Positions 19,015 to 26,383 of a stretch of 32,399 nucleotides of DNA are shown piece after piece; within the stretch, counting starts at the first letter, position 1, and the number at the start of each line of letters is the position of its first letter. Position numbers and translations under genes: made by a program. The stretch spans positions 1 through 32,399 of the forward strand of contig NZ_OERU01000010.1 in assembly GCF_900240845.1 (NCBI RefSeq). Reading direction: 5' to 3'. The notes beneath the pieces are model-generated. The model was not told the origin of the DNA. It worked only from the letters and a program-made list of their open reading frames with translations, and did not search any database. Origin of the DNA: Peptostreptococcus faecalis. Lineage in GTDB: Bacteria; Bacillota; Clostridia; Peptostreptococcales; Peptostreptococcaceae.

Positions 19015-19986
19015 ATGAAAGCAATTGGTGTATTGACAAGTGGAGGAGATGCTCCAGGAATGAATGCGGCTATTAGAGCTGTGGTTAGAAGTGCAATATA
19101 TTATGGATATAAGGTTTATGGAATTGAGAAGGGATATAAAGGTCTTCTGGATGAAGAAATAGTAGAAATGGATTTGTCATCTGTTGGTGATATAATTCAA
19201 AGAGGTGGAACTATTTTAAAATCTTCAAGAAGTGAGGAATTTAAAACAGAGCAAGGTAGAGAAAAAGCTGTAGAAATATTAGAAAAATATGGAATTGAAA
19301 ATCTAGTTGTAATTGGTGGAGATGGTTCGTTCCACGGTGCAAATTTATTGAGCAAGCTAGGCGTTTCTACAATAGGTATACCAGGTACAATAGATAATGA
19401 CTTGGCATACACAGACTACACAATCGGATTTGATACAGCAGTAAATACAATTTTAGATGCAATCAGTAAAATTAGAGATACTTCATCTTCTCATGATAGA
19501 GTAAATATAGTAGAAGTAATGGGAAGAAATTGTGGAGATTTAGCTCTATATGCTGGATTAGCAGGTGGAGCAGAATCTATAGTCGTTCCAGAAATCGAAA
19601 TAAAAACAGAAGAAATTGTAAAGAGATTTAGAACAACTCAAAAGAGAGGTAAAAAACACAGTATAATAGTTCTTGCAGAAGGAGCTACAGGTATTAAAGG
19701 TGGAGCTAGAGAACTAAAAGATGCTCTTGCCGAAGAAGATAATGCTGACGTAAGAATAACAGTTCTTGGACACGTGCAAAGGGGTGGTGCACCATCTTCA
19801 GCGGATAGAGTGCTTGCTAGTAAGCTTGGAAATAAAGCAGTAGAACTAATAATAGAAGGAAAGTCTGCAAGAGCAGTTGGAGTAAAAGATAACAAGGTAA
19901 TAGAAATGGATATCGAAGAAGCTCTTTCTCTAAAGAAAGAATTTGATGAAGAAATATATGAAATGGCAAAAGTATTATCAATATAG
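19015..19986 (+). CDS. pfkA: ATP-dependent 6-phosphofructokinase
   Basis: PfkA phosphorylates fructose 6-phosphate to fructose 1,6-bisphosphate, the committing step of glycolysis. The 323 residues are the normal bacterial length. ATP binding is shown by [10 protein letters not shown] (9-18) and GGDGS at 101-105. Glycine at position 104, together with glycine at 124 (PGTIDND), marks the ATP-dependent rather than the pyrophosphate-dependent subfamily. Asp127 is the catalytic base. The substrate and effector motifs VEVMGR and GHVQRGG are present. The ATG follows AGGAGAAAG. pyk starts 21 bases downstream, so the two kinases form one operon driven by the promoter near 18865. Confidence 0.98.
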   Translation: MKAIGVLTSGGDAPGMNAAIRAVVRSAIYYGYKVYGIEKGYKGLLDEEIVEMDLSSVGDIIQRGGTILKSSRSEEFKTEQGREKAVEILEKYGIENLVVIGGDGSFHGANLLSKLGVSTIGIPGTIDNDLAYTDYTIGFDTAVNTILDAISKIRDTSSSHDRVNIVEVMGRNCGDLALYAGLAGGAESIVVPEIEIKTEEIVKRFRTTQKRGKKHSIIVLAEGATGIKGGARELKDALAEEDNADVRITVLGHVQRGGAPSSADRVLASKLGNKAVELIIEGKSARAVGVKDNKVIEMDIEEALSLKKEFDEEIYEMAKVLSI

Positions 19987-20007
19987 TTATAGTTAGGAGA
20001 ATGTAGA

Positions 20008-21744
20008 GTGAGCATAAAAAAGACTAAAATAGTATGTACAATGGGACCTGCAACAGATTCTGATGATGTATTAAGAGAACTTGTGAAAAATGGCCTTAAT
20101 GTTTGTAGGTTTAATTTTTCTCATGGCTCTCATGAAGAACAGAAAATTAGAATGGATAGAACAAAGAGAATCAGAAAAGAGTTAGATGAACCTGTTGCTA
20201 TATTGCTAGATACAAAAGGTCCAGAAATAAGAACAGGAGAATTTGAAAGCCCTGTAATGCTAGAAGAAGGCGACAAATTTATTGTAACTATGAAAGACTG
20301 TATAGGAAATAAAGAAATTTGTAGCGTATCTTACAAAGAAATGGTAAATGATGTAAATGTAGGAGATAGAATACTAATAGATGATGGTCTAGTTTCATTA
20401 AAAATAGAATCAATTTCTGGAGATGAGATTCACACAGTAGTAGAAAATTCAGGGATGGTATCATCTAGAAAGGGAGTAAACCTTCCAGGAGTAGTAATAA
20501 ATCTACCAGCTATTACTGATAAAGATATAAGTGACATAAAATTTGGTATAGAACAAGGTATAGATTTTATAGCTGCTTCTTTTGTAAGAAAAGCATCAGA
20601 TGTTTTAGAAATAAGAAGGATATTAGAAGAAAATAATTCTTCAGATATACAGATTATTTCAAAAATAGAGAACCAAGAAGGTGTAGAAAATATAGACTCC
20701 ATACTTCAAGTTTCTGATGGAATAATGGTTGCAAGAGGAGATATGGGAGTAGAAATTCCTAGTGAAGAAGTACCTATCGTCCAAAAGATGATTATTAAAA
20801 AATGTAACGAAGTTGCAAAACCAGTAATTACTGCTACTCAGATGATGGATTCAATGATAAGAAATCCTAGACCTACAAGAGCAGAAGTTGCTGACGTAGC
20901 AAATGCTATTTATGATGGTACAGATGCAGTGATGCTTTCAGGAGAGACAGCAGCAGGTAAATACCCGATTGAAGCGGTAAAATCAATGAATAGAATTGCA
21001 GTTAGAACCGAAGAAACTCTTGACTACAAGGTAGTAAGCGACTATAATAGTAAAATGCAGGTAACTATTACAGATGCAATAAGTCATGCAACTTGTACAA
21101 CTGCAAAAGATTTAGGAGCAAAAGCAATAATAACTTCTACATCTTCTGGTTATACAACTAGAATGGTGTCAAAATTTAGACCACAAGCTCCAATTATTGC
21201 GGCAACAAACGACGAAAAAGTAATGAGAAAATTATCTCTTGTTTGGGGAACGTATCCAGTAATGAGTGAATCTGCAGGAAATACAGATGAAGTAGTAGAA
21301 GCCTCAATTGAAGCAACAAAAATGGCTGGGTTTGTAAATACTGGCGATATAGTGGTAATAACTGCTGGTGTACCTGTTGGAGAAGCTGGAAAGACAAATC
21401 TAATAAGAGTAAGCGTGATAGCAGATTTTCTTGGCAGAGGAATCGGAATAGGTAAACATAGTGTAGAAGGAATAGCTAGAGTAATAAGACCGGGCGAATC
21501 AGTATCAGTATTTAATGAAGGTGATATATTAGTTACTGTTGGAACTGATAGAGACATGATAAAATACATAGAAAAAGCCGGTGCCATAATAACTGAAACA
21601 GGAGGAATGACTTCTCATGCTGCAATAGCTGCGATTAATTTAGGTATTCCAGCAATAGTATCTGTGAAGGGGATAATGGAAAAAGTATTTGACGGAGAGA
21701 AAATATTAATCGAACCATCTGGTGGAACGATTATAAAAGAATAA
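20008..21744 (+). CDS. pyk: Pyruvate kinase with C-terminal PEP-utiliser-like domain
   Basis: Pyruvate kinase makes ATP and pyruvate from phosphoenolpyruvate at the end of glycolysis. Catalytic motifs are intact: NFSHGSHEEQ, LDTKGPEIR, the lysine in ISKIENQEG near residue 219, MVARGDMGVEIP, and TQMMDSM. At 578 residues it carries the extra C-terminal domain typical of Bacillus-type enzymes. That domain contains GGMTSHAAI, like the phosphohistidine loop of PEP synthase and PPDK, but it is not required for catalysis in known cases. The start is GTG at 20008 with AGGAGA seven bases before; an ATG at 20001 is followed directly by a stop. It is the second gene of the pfkA operon and ends in a strong terminator. 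Confidence 0.97.
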   Translation: MSIKKTKIVCTMGPATDSDDVLRELVKNGLNVCRFNFSHGSHEEQKIRMDRTKRIRKELDEPVAILLDTKGPEIRTGEFESPVMLEEGDKFIVTMKDCIGNKEICSVSYKEMVNDVNVGDRILIDDGLVSLKIESISGDEIHTVVENSGMVSSRKGVNLPGVVINLPAITDKDISDIKFGIEQGIDFIAASFVRKASDVLEIRRILEENNSSDIQIISKIENQEGVENIDSILQVSDGIMVARGDMGVEIPSEEVPIVQKMIIKKCNEVAKPVITATQMMDSMIRNPRPTRAEVADVANAIYDGTDAVMLSGETAAGKYPIEAVKSMNRIAVRTEETLDYKVVSDYNSKMQVTITDAISHATCTTAKDLGAKAIITSTSSGYTTRMVSKFRPQAPIIAATNDEKVMRKLSLVWGTYPVMSESAGNTDEVVEASIEATKMAGFVNTGDIVVITAGVPVGEAGKTNLIRVSVIADFLGRGIGIGKHSVEGIARVIRPGESVSVFNEGDILVTVGTDRDMIKYIEKAGAIITETGGMTSHAAIAAINLGIPAIVSVKGIMEKVFDGEKILIEPSGGTIIKE

Positions 21745-21759
21745 TAAATGAAGGTGTAA

Positions 21760-21804
21760 AGCTATTGCTGTGCTAATTTTTAATTAGTATGGTAATAGCT
21801 TTTT
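21760..21804 (+). terminator. Intrinsic terminator after pyk
   Basis: AGCTATTGC at 21760-21768 pairs with GGTAATAGCT at 21791-21800 (one G·U), with an inner CTAATT/AATTAG hairpin, then a run of five T. The rlmD start is only 16 bases further. Confidence 0.85.
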
Positions 21805-21820
21805 ACAAAATGGTGGAAAA

Positions 21821-23176
21821 ATGTTGGAAAAAGGTAAAAAATATGAGTGTGAAATAGTTGATATTGGAAAAGGCGGAGTAGGAATAGGAAAACACAATGG
21901 ATTCACGGTATTTGTGGATGGTGCATTACTAGGAGAAACTGTAGATGTAAAAATCACTAAATCGAAGAAAAAATATGCAGAAGGTGTGATTTCAAAGGTA
22001 AAGAAAAAATCAATATACAGAGTAGACAGACTCTGTTCAAATAAGTATATAAACTGCGGAGGATGCCAGACTCAAGAGTTAGATTATCAAAAACAACTGG
22101 AAATAAAAACATCTCAAGTGAGAGAAGACATTAAAAGAATTGGTGGCTTAGAAGGAATAAAAGTCCACGATACTCTAGGAATGGATATTCCATTTAGATT
22201 CAGAAATAAAGCACAATTTCCTGTACAGAGAGTTGATGGAAAGCTAAAGATAGGTTTTTACAAAAAGAAAAGCCACGATATAATAGACATCGATAAATGT
22301 GTAATACAGCACGATAAAAATGACATCATTATAGAAATTATAAGAGATTTTATTGAAAGTAATAATATTAGCGTATACGATGAAAAAACAGGTAGAGGCT
22401 TGATTAGACATATAGTCACAAAGGTAGGATATACTACAAACGAAGTGATGGTGATACTTGTCAGTACAAGTGAAAATATACCTGAAATGGATAAACTGGT
22501 AAATGAATTGAAATCAAAAGTAGAAGGATTTAAAACACTTGTAATTAATATTAACACAAAGAAAACAAATGTGGTAATGGGATATAAAAACATAAATATT
22601 TACGGAAATGGAAAAATTATTGACTATATAGGTAAGTTGAAATTTGAAATATCCCCCCTATCTTTTTTCCAAGTAAATCCAACACAAACAGAAGTGCTAT
22701 ATAATAAAGCACTAGAATATGCTGACTTGAAAAGGGGTGACAAAGTATTTGATATATACTGCGGGATAGGTACAATATCACTATTTTTAGCACAAAAAGC
22801 AGATATAGTATACGGTGTAGAAATAGTTGAAGATGCAATAAAAGATGCAAAAATAAATGCAGAATTAAATAAGTTGAAAAATACAGAATTCTTTGTGGGA
22901 AAAGCAGAGGAAGTAGTTCCAAAACTTTATAAAGAAGGAGTGAGCGCCAACGTTGTAGTAGTAGATCCACCTAGAAAAGGGTGTGAAGAAGAAGTATTAG
23001 ATACAATAGTGAAGATGAACCCGGATAGAGTAGTCTATGTAAGTTGTAATCCTTCAACACTTGCTAGAGATCTAAAATATTTGGATGAAAGGGGATACAA
23101 ATGTAGTGAAATTCAGCCAGTAGATATGTTTCCTCATTCTGTACACGTTGAAAGCGTGGCGGTTCTAACTAAGTAA
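21821..23176 (+). CDS. rlmD: 23S rRNA (uracil-5-)-methyltransferase, RlmD/RumA family
   Basis: This SAM-dependent enzyme makes 5-methyluridine in RNA; family members act on 23S rRNA U1939 or U747, or on tRNA U54, and this sequence alone does not settle which. The 451 residues begin with a TRAM domain (1 to about 60). Four cysteines follow (72, 79, 82 in the NCGGCQ motif, and 160 in DIDKC), enough to hold a [4Fe-4S] cluster. The methyltransferase domain shows QVNPTQTE, FDIYCGIGTISLFLA, VVVDPPRKGC, and the nucleophile in VSCNPSTLARD (about Cys409). The RBS is a modest GGTGG. It stands just after the pyk terminator and immediately before the prophage. The gene is intact, so prophage integration did not disrupt it. 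Confidence 0.93.
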   Translation: MLEKGKKYECEIVDIGKGGVGIGKHNGFTVFVDGALLGETVDVKITKSKKKYAEGVISKVKKKSIYRVDRLCSNKYINCGGCQTQELDYQKQLEIKTSQVREDIKRIGGLEGIKVHDTLGMDIPFRFRNKAQFPVQRVDGKLKIGFYKKKSHDIIDIDKCVIQHDKNDIIIEIIRDFIESNNISVYDEKTGRGLIRHIVTKVGYTTNEVMVILVSTSENIPEMDKLVNELKSKVEGFKTLVININTKKTNVVMGYKNINIYGNGKIIDYIGKLKFEISPLSFFQVNPTQTEVLYNKALEYADLKRGDKVFDIYCGIGTISLFLAQKADIVYGVEIVEDAIKDAKINAELNKLKNTEFFVGKAEEVVPKLYKEGVSANVVVVDPPRKGCEEEVLDTIVKMNPDRVVYVSCNPSTLARDLKYLDERGYKCSEIQPVDMFPHSVHVESVAVLTK

Positions 23177-23191
23177 TATCAACAACTAATA

Positions 23192-23247
23192 CGTGGAAAA
23201 GTGGATAAAATAGGTGTTTTGTCCACCGTTTGTCCACGCTTTTTTTA
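23192..23247 (+). terminator. Terminator of rlmD at the prophage edge
   Basis: An outer stem CGTGGA/TCCACG (23192-23197 and 23234-23239) encloses an inner 10-bp stem of GTGGATAAAA with TTTTGTCCAC and a TAGGTG loop. CTTTTTTTATTT follows. Confidence 0.75.
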
Positions 23248-23280
23248 TTTGGTGGACAATATTTATATTTTTGTCCACGG
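23221..23280. repeat. Cluster of GTCCAC motifs, candidate att region
   Basis: GTCCAC occurs at 23221, 23232 and 23272, and inverted as GTGGAC at 23252-23257. GTGGACAA (23252-23259) and TTGTCCAC (23270-23277) form an 8-bp inverted repeat. Repeats next to an integrase gene often serve as integrase arm or core sites. Part of the cluster doubles as the rlmD terminator. Confidence 0.5.
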
Positions 23281-23292
23281 ATTGCATAATAA

Positions 23293-24534
23293 TTATTTAA
23301 TAGCCTGTTCAAAGATATTGATCGTTTCATTTTCCATCCTTTCGGTATTGTGAGTATAAATATCTAATGTAGTTTCTATACTATTATGACCTAACCTAGT
23401 TTGGACATCTTTTATATTTGCACCACTTTCAATTAATATAGTAGCATGTGTGTGCCTAAGACTATGATAGTTGAAATCAATTTTTAAAGAATGGTTGATG
23501 ACTCTAGAGCAGTACTTAAAACTATCAGTACTTACATATTCACCATTTTCTTTTACACATATCATTTCTATTTCATCTAAAGAAATATCTACGTTTGAGT
23601 TTATCTCGATAATCTTTTTAATTTCGTTTGATTTTTCATCAATTTTATTTTCCTGATATATTCTAGTATAAAATTCGCCATAAAATAATTTATTTTCAAT
23701 CTGTTTCTTTCTAGCAAGCTTTAATGCTTTAATAAGGGTATCACCAATCTTAATAGTTCTTACTGATGATTTTGTTTTCGTTGTTTGGAAAAACCATCCT
23801 AAAGGCTCTTTTTGATTTTTAGTATCTTTATATCTTTTTACTGTGCTTTTGTTTATAGAAATAGTCTTGTTTTCAAAATCAATATCTTCCCAAGTTAGAG
23901 CAAATGTTTCTGATATTCTAAGCCCAGCATGGTATCCAATCATTAAGGGGGTATAGAATATATTATCAGGCGGAAATCTATTAATAATTCTATTAAAATC
24001 ATCATTGGATATGACAAATCTTTTTTCAGGTTGTTTTTCAAATTTAGGATTTTTGACATTTTTACATGGATTAAAAGTTATAAAATTTAAAGGTTCTACT
24101 GCATACTCTAGAGAGGCAGACAAAGTACTCTTAATTCCAATCGTATGTGATTTTGAATAGCCTTGTTTTTTTAAGTCATTTATAAAAGACTGTATTGAAG
24201 CAGAACTCAATGCAGATAATTTATATTTACCAAAAGCTGGTTTTAAAAACTTTTCAATATGAGCTTTATAATTAACTAATGTATTATATTTTAAATTGAG
24301 AACACAATGTTCCTCATACCAATAATCTAGGTAATCATGCATAGAAATATCTTTAGGAATAAAAGTTAGTCCACTTTGATTGTATTCAGCTAATGCCTTA
24401 GCACCTGCTTCTAAAGCTTCTTTCTTTGTTCTGAATCCACTTTTAGATATATGTTTTCTCTTACCATCAATTTTTGCAGATTCAAAGCGATATTCCCACT
24501 TTGTACCTCGTTTTCTAGTATTTATTACTGCCAT
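23293..24534 (-). CDS. int: Phage tyrosine-type integrase
   Basis: This 413-residue site-specific recombinase would insert and excise the prophage. The N-terminal about 60 residues (KRGTKWEYRFESAK, KSGFRTKKEA) form an arm-type DNA-binding domain. A SAM-like core-binding domain follows (about 65-165), then the catalytic domain. All catalytic residues are visible: Arg206 in GLRISE, a Lys around 253-255, His357 and Arg360 in HSLRHTH, His383 in LGHNS, and the nucleophile Tyr393 in DIYTH. The ATG has AAGGAGG at good spacing. It is read leftward towards rlmD, in the same direction as cI and its two companion genes. It is complete and should be active. Confidence 0.96.
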   Translation of the reverse strand: MAVINTRKRGTKWEYRFESAKIDGKRKHISKSGFRTKKEALEAGAKALAEYNQSGLTFIPKDISMHDYLDYWYEEHCVLNLKYNTLVNYKAHIEKFLKPAFGKYKLSALSSASIQSFINDLKKQGYSKSHTIGIKSTLSASLEYAVEPLNFITFNPCKNVKNPKFEKQPEKRFVISNDDFNRIINRFPPDNIFYTPLMIGYHAGLRISETFALTWEDIDFENKTISINKSTVKRYKDTKNQKEPLGWFFQTTKTKSSVRTIKIGDTLIKALKLARKKQIENKLFYGEFYTRIYQENKIDEKSNEIKKIIEINSNVDISLDEIEMICVKENGEYVSTDSFKYCSRVINHSLKIDFNYHSLRHTHATILIESGANIKDVQTRLGHNSIETTLDIYTHNTERMENETINIFEQAIK

Positions 24535-24562
24535 TGTTAAACCTCCTTATTTATGGTAAAAT
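24534..24562 (+). promoter_or_regulatory. Rightward promoter for a candidate small RNA
   Basis: TTGTTA at 24534-24539, a 17-base spacer and TAAAAT at 24557-24562, preceded by TGG (extended -10), point rightwards, opposite to int. No open reading frame with an RBS follows. Confidence 0.5.
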
Positions 24563-24568
24563 AGGTAT

Positions 24569-24650
24569 AGTAAATAGACACAGACATCTGTGTTGTTTAT
24601 TGTGGAAGAAGTAGTGCGGTCGTCAAACTTGTAGCTACTTCTTTTTTTTT
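24569..24650 (+). ncRNA. Candidate prophage small RNA (about 80 nt)
   Basis: From the expected start near 24569 the transcript would fold into two hairpins. The first is ACACAGA/TCTGTGT at 24578-24593 with a 2-base CA gap, so the real loop must open further. The second is a 9-bp AAGAAGTAG/CTACTTCTT stem (24606-24614 and 24635-24643) followed by about seven more T, a rightward intrinsic terminator. All genes around it read leftward, so this terminator has no coding partner. The RNA would be antisense to the leader of int or to a cI-operon read-through transcript. Confidence 0.5.
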
Positions 24651-24667
24651 GTAAAAATTAGCATGTT

Positions 24668-24964
24668 TTACTCTTCTCCAAAGTTAAGATCTCTCATTGC
24701 TTCATCAAAAAATTCAACAACATTATTATTTTCAATATATGAATGAATAGTTTTCTTATTTCCTGCACCAGTCAATACTTGATTGTATGCACTTTCCATC
24801 ATTTTATTCCACATATCCTTTACTTCTTTTTCAAGTCTGTATTCATTCCATTTCTTTTTTCTTTTATTGTTAGCTTCAATTTGAAACTCCATTGCTTTTT
24901 CCTTAAAAAGTTCATAGTTTTTCATATGTAATTGCATATATCCTGTAAATTCTTTTACGTCCAT
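24668..24964 (-). CDS. Hypothetical protein of the cI operon (98 aa)
   Basis: I do not recognise this family. The 98-residue protein is hydrophilic and helical, with many charged residues (MKNYELFKEKAMEFQIEANNKRKKKWNEYRLEKEVKDMW) and an acidic end (EFFDEAMRDLNFGEE). It has no membrane segment and no cysteines. The ATG is preceded by TAGGAGGG, which includes the stop codon of the 59-residue gene, so the two are translated together. It is the third gene of the leftward repressor unit and therefore probably expressed in the lysogen. A role in immunity or superinfection exclusion is possible but not shown. Confidence 0.75.
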   Translation of the reverse strand: MDVKEFTGYMQLHMKNYELFKEKAMEFQIEANNKRKKKWNEYRLEKEVKDMWNKMMESAYNQVLTGAGNKKTIHSYIENNNVVEFFDEAMRDLNFGEE

Positions 24965-24973
24965 GTTGCCCTC

Positions 24974-25153
24974 CTATAAAATACTCATAAAAATAATTAC
25001 TGCTCCAAATAATGAAAGAATGGATCCAATAACAATAAGATTTATGTGTTTAATTTTGAAATCAAATTTTTGCACACCTTTTCTTTTAAGACCTAATATA
25101 AATATTGCTTGACCAATTATGATTGTGAAAATTCCTATAGAGAATATGTCCAT
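24974..25153 (-). CDS. Small membrane protein of the cI operon (59 aa)
   Basis: The 59-residue frame starts at ATG 25153 with TAGGAGA upstream and stops at 24974. It consists of two hydrophobic helices, about residues 3-21 (FSIGIFTIIIGQAIFILGL) and 38-58 (INLIVIGSILSLFGAVIIFM). They are joined by a basic loop KRKGVQKFDFKIKH, so the hairpin probably has both ends outside and the loop in the cytoplasm. It lies 14 bases after the repressor stop and 9 before the next gene, a tight operon. Expression during lysogeny is expected. Small two-helix proteins in this position are candidates for superinfection exclusion; the family is not recognised. Confidence 0.75.
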   Translation of the reverse strand: MDIFSIGIFTIIIGQAIFILGLKRKGVQKFDFKIKHINLIVIGSILSLFGAVIIFMSIL

Positions 25154-25167
25154 AATAATATCTCCTA

Positions 25168-25845
25168 CTACTGTTCATCAAAATCTATCAATGCCTTTAC
25201 GACCTTGCCAACAAGCCTGTAATCATGTTTATTCACTTCATTAATAACTATATCTCTAAACTCATCAAATGTTGAATTAGGCTTTAATATAACCTCGTTA
25301 TGGCTTATTATAATCCTTTTAACTGTATATCCTGCTGAATCTCTAACTAACACTATATCTCTATTCTTTAGCATATTTAATTCATTCTTAGCTCTATCAA
25401 CAATAATCCACGATCCATTAGGAATATCTCTATTCATACTTTCGCCATTAACCTTAGCAACACCAATTGTTTTTTTACCTGCATATTTACCAAGTAATAC
25501 ATCAGGTATTTCTATTTCATCAAACTCAGTTCCTGATTCATAATCCCAAGGAGAACCAGCTGCAGCTGTAATAGGTAACACAGGTGCTGAAGTAGAAGGG
25601 AAAACTTTATTAGTTTTATCTGTATTCTTGTGATTTTCATCATTTACAGTACAGGCAAGCCAAGAAGGACTCACATTTAATGCATTTGCTAGAAGAGTTA
25701 TTTTATCTTGTTTAGGAACATATTTTCCATTATAATAATCAGAAATCGAAGACGCTCTTATGCCTGTTTTTTTTGAAAGTTCCGATTGAGTTATACCTTT
25801 TTCATCTATCGTTCTTTTAAATCTTTTTAAAAATGTATCTGTCAT
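25168..25845 (-). CDS. cI: CI-like phage repressor (XRE-S24 peptidase)
   Basis: This 225-residue LexA-like repressor should maintain lysogeny and self-cleave when RecA is activated by DNA damage. The N-terminal HTH_3 domain is at about 8-62 (ITQSELSKKTGIRASSISDYYNG). The C-terminal S24 domain has the Ala96-Gly97 cleavage site in ITAAAGSPW, nucleophile Ser136 in GESMNRDIPNGS, and the general base Lys176 in YTVKRI. The ATG has AAGGAGGG with nine-base spacing. Divergent from the cro-like gene, it is preceded by operators that also cover its own promoter, so autoregulation is likely. It is the first gene of the leftward operon with the 59- and 98-residue genes. Confidence 0.95.
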   Translation of the reverse strand: MTDTFLKRFKRTIDEKGITQSELSKKTGIRASSISDYYNGKYVPKQDKITLLANALNVSPSWLACTVNDENHKNTDKTNKVFPSTSAPVLPITAAAGSPWDYESGTEFDEIEIPDVLLGKYAGKKTIGVAKVNGESMNRDIPNGSWIIVDRAKNELNMLKNRDIVLVRDSAGYTVKRIIISHNEVILKPNSTFDEFRDIVINEVNKHDYRLVGKVVKALIDFDEQ

Positions 25846-25883
25846 TTGTAATTACCCTCCTTATAACGTTGCTTTATAGGCTA

Positions 25884-25912
25884 ATTATACAGTATTCCGT
25901 ATAAAAAGTAAA
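25884..25912 (-). promoter_or_regulatory. Leftward promoter of the cI operon
   Basis: On the minus strand TTTACT (25912-25907), a 17-base spacer and TATAAT (25889-25884) form a good sigma-A promoter. Operator O1 at 25888-25901 overlaps its -10 and spacer. Confidence 0.65.
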
Positions 25913-25994
25913 GCAAGTGAAAAAAATATTTCAGAAAACCGTTGACACATTTAAAGAAAGATATTATACTAAATATATAGAACGGAAATCCGTA
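25888..25994. promoter_or_regulatory. Operators O1-O3 of the lysis-lysogeny switch
   Basis: Three related 14-mers are O1 TACAGTATTCCGTA (25888-25901), O2 TTCAGAAAACCGTT (25930-25943) and O3 AACGGAAATCCGTA (25981-25994). They fit TACGG-N4-CCGTA. O1 overlaps the cI promoter, O2 overlaps the -35 of the rightward promoter, and O3 lies just after its start site. Confidence 0.65.
25942..25970 (+). promoter_or_regulatory. Rightward early promoter (PR)
   Basis: A consensus TTGACA (25942-25947), a 17-base spacer and TATACT (25965-25970) give the strongest promoter in the window. It drives the cro-like gene and the early operon and is flanked by operators O2 and O3. Confidence 0.85.
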
Positions 25995-26017
25995 GATAGA
26001 AAATGAGGTGATAAAGT

Positions 26018-26293
26018 ATGGAATATGATTACAGTAAGCTTAGAGGACTTATAAGAGAAAAATGTGGAACACAAGAAAAGTTTGCCAGAGCCATTGGAAT
26101 ATCAGGAACAAGTTTGTCGCAAAGACTGGGGAATAGAATTCCTTTTTCTCAAAACGAAATAGCGAAAGCATGTGAAATATTTGGATTTACAATTAAAGAG
26201 TCAGATGACGTTTTTTTTAAAATTAAAAATACGGAAAACCGTAAATTAAAAAAGTGCTTTCAAGAAGACAAAAACATGAAAGAACAAGATTAA
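26018..26293 (+). CDS. Cro-like HTH protein (DUF739 type)
   Basis: The 91-residue protein starts MEYDYSKLRGLIREKCGTQEK and contains a helix-turn-helix (EKFARAIGISGTSLSQRLG). This matches the DUF739 phage regulators that sit in the Cro position. It is expected to bind the same operators as the repressor and favour lytic growth. The ATG has GAGGTGA upstream and lies about 40 bases after the start of the consensus rightward promoter. The C-terminal 25 residues are lysine-rich and probably disordered. Their DNA contains a perfect fourth operator copy, and a small out-of-frame hydrophobic ORF overlaps the end. Confidence 0.85.
   Translation: MEYDYSKLRGLIREKCGTQEKFARAIGISGTSLSQRLGNRIPFSQNEIAKACEIFGFTIKESDDVFFKIKNTENRKLKKCFQEDKNMKEQD
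26230..26243. promoter_or_regulatory. Operator O4 inside the cro-like gene
   Basis: TACGGAAAACCGTA is the most symmetrical copy of the switch operator (arms TACGG and CCGTA). It is placed within codons near the 3' end of the cro-like gene, about 265 bases downstream of the rightward promoter. Confidence 0.6.
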
Positions 26294-26370
26294 TAATAAG
26301 CGGAACAGTTTCAATTATAACTGCTACTGTAGTAACTATTTTAATGCGTTTGTGGTTAGGTGGAATATGA
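26254..26370 (+). CDS. Possible small hydrophobic protein overlapping cro end (38 aa)
   Basis: A GTG at 26254 opens a 38-codon frame in the +2 register relative to the cro-like gene, ending at 26370. The product has a basic start (LSRRQKHERTR) and a single hydrophobic stretch (LIISGTVSIITATVVTILMRL). Weak points are the lack of a clear RBS before the GTG and the overlap with cro. In favour are the membrane-protein composition, the two similar-sized TM genes just downstream and the exact reuse of its codons for IISGTVSIITA in the second repeat copy. Confidence 0.35.
   Translation: MLSRRQKHERTRLIISGTVSIITATVVTILMRLWLGGI
26292..26324 (+). repeat. 33-bp direct repeat, copy 1
   Basis: The sequence beginning AATAATAAGCGGAACAG and ending TATAACTGC is identical to 27271-27303. 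It follows directly on the cro-like gene stop and lies in the frame of the small hydrophobic ORF. Confidence 0.9.
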
Positions 26371-26383
26371 GGGAGGTGAGAGT

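Noticed and set aside
19638-20015. Leftward ORF of 125 codons opposite pfkA
   Set aside because: It is a shadow of a highly conserved enzyme gene, with no RBS and no sensible domain content.
24300-24312. LexA-box-like palindrome GAACACAATGTTC
   Set aside because: The half-sites are separated by five bases instead of four, and the site lies within the int coding sequence far from a promoter. No proper LexA box was seen before uvrB, uvrA or uvrC.
24569-24964. Type I toxin-antitoxin pair formed by the small RNA and the neighbouring gene
   Set aside because: The neighbouring 98-residue protein is hydrophilic and not a short hydrophobic toxin, and no toxin-like ORF overlaps the RNA's 3' end.
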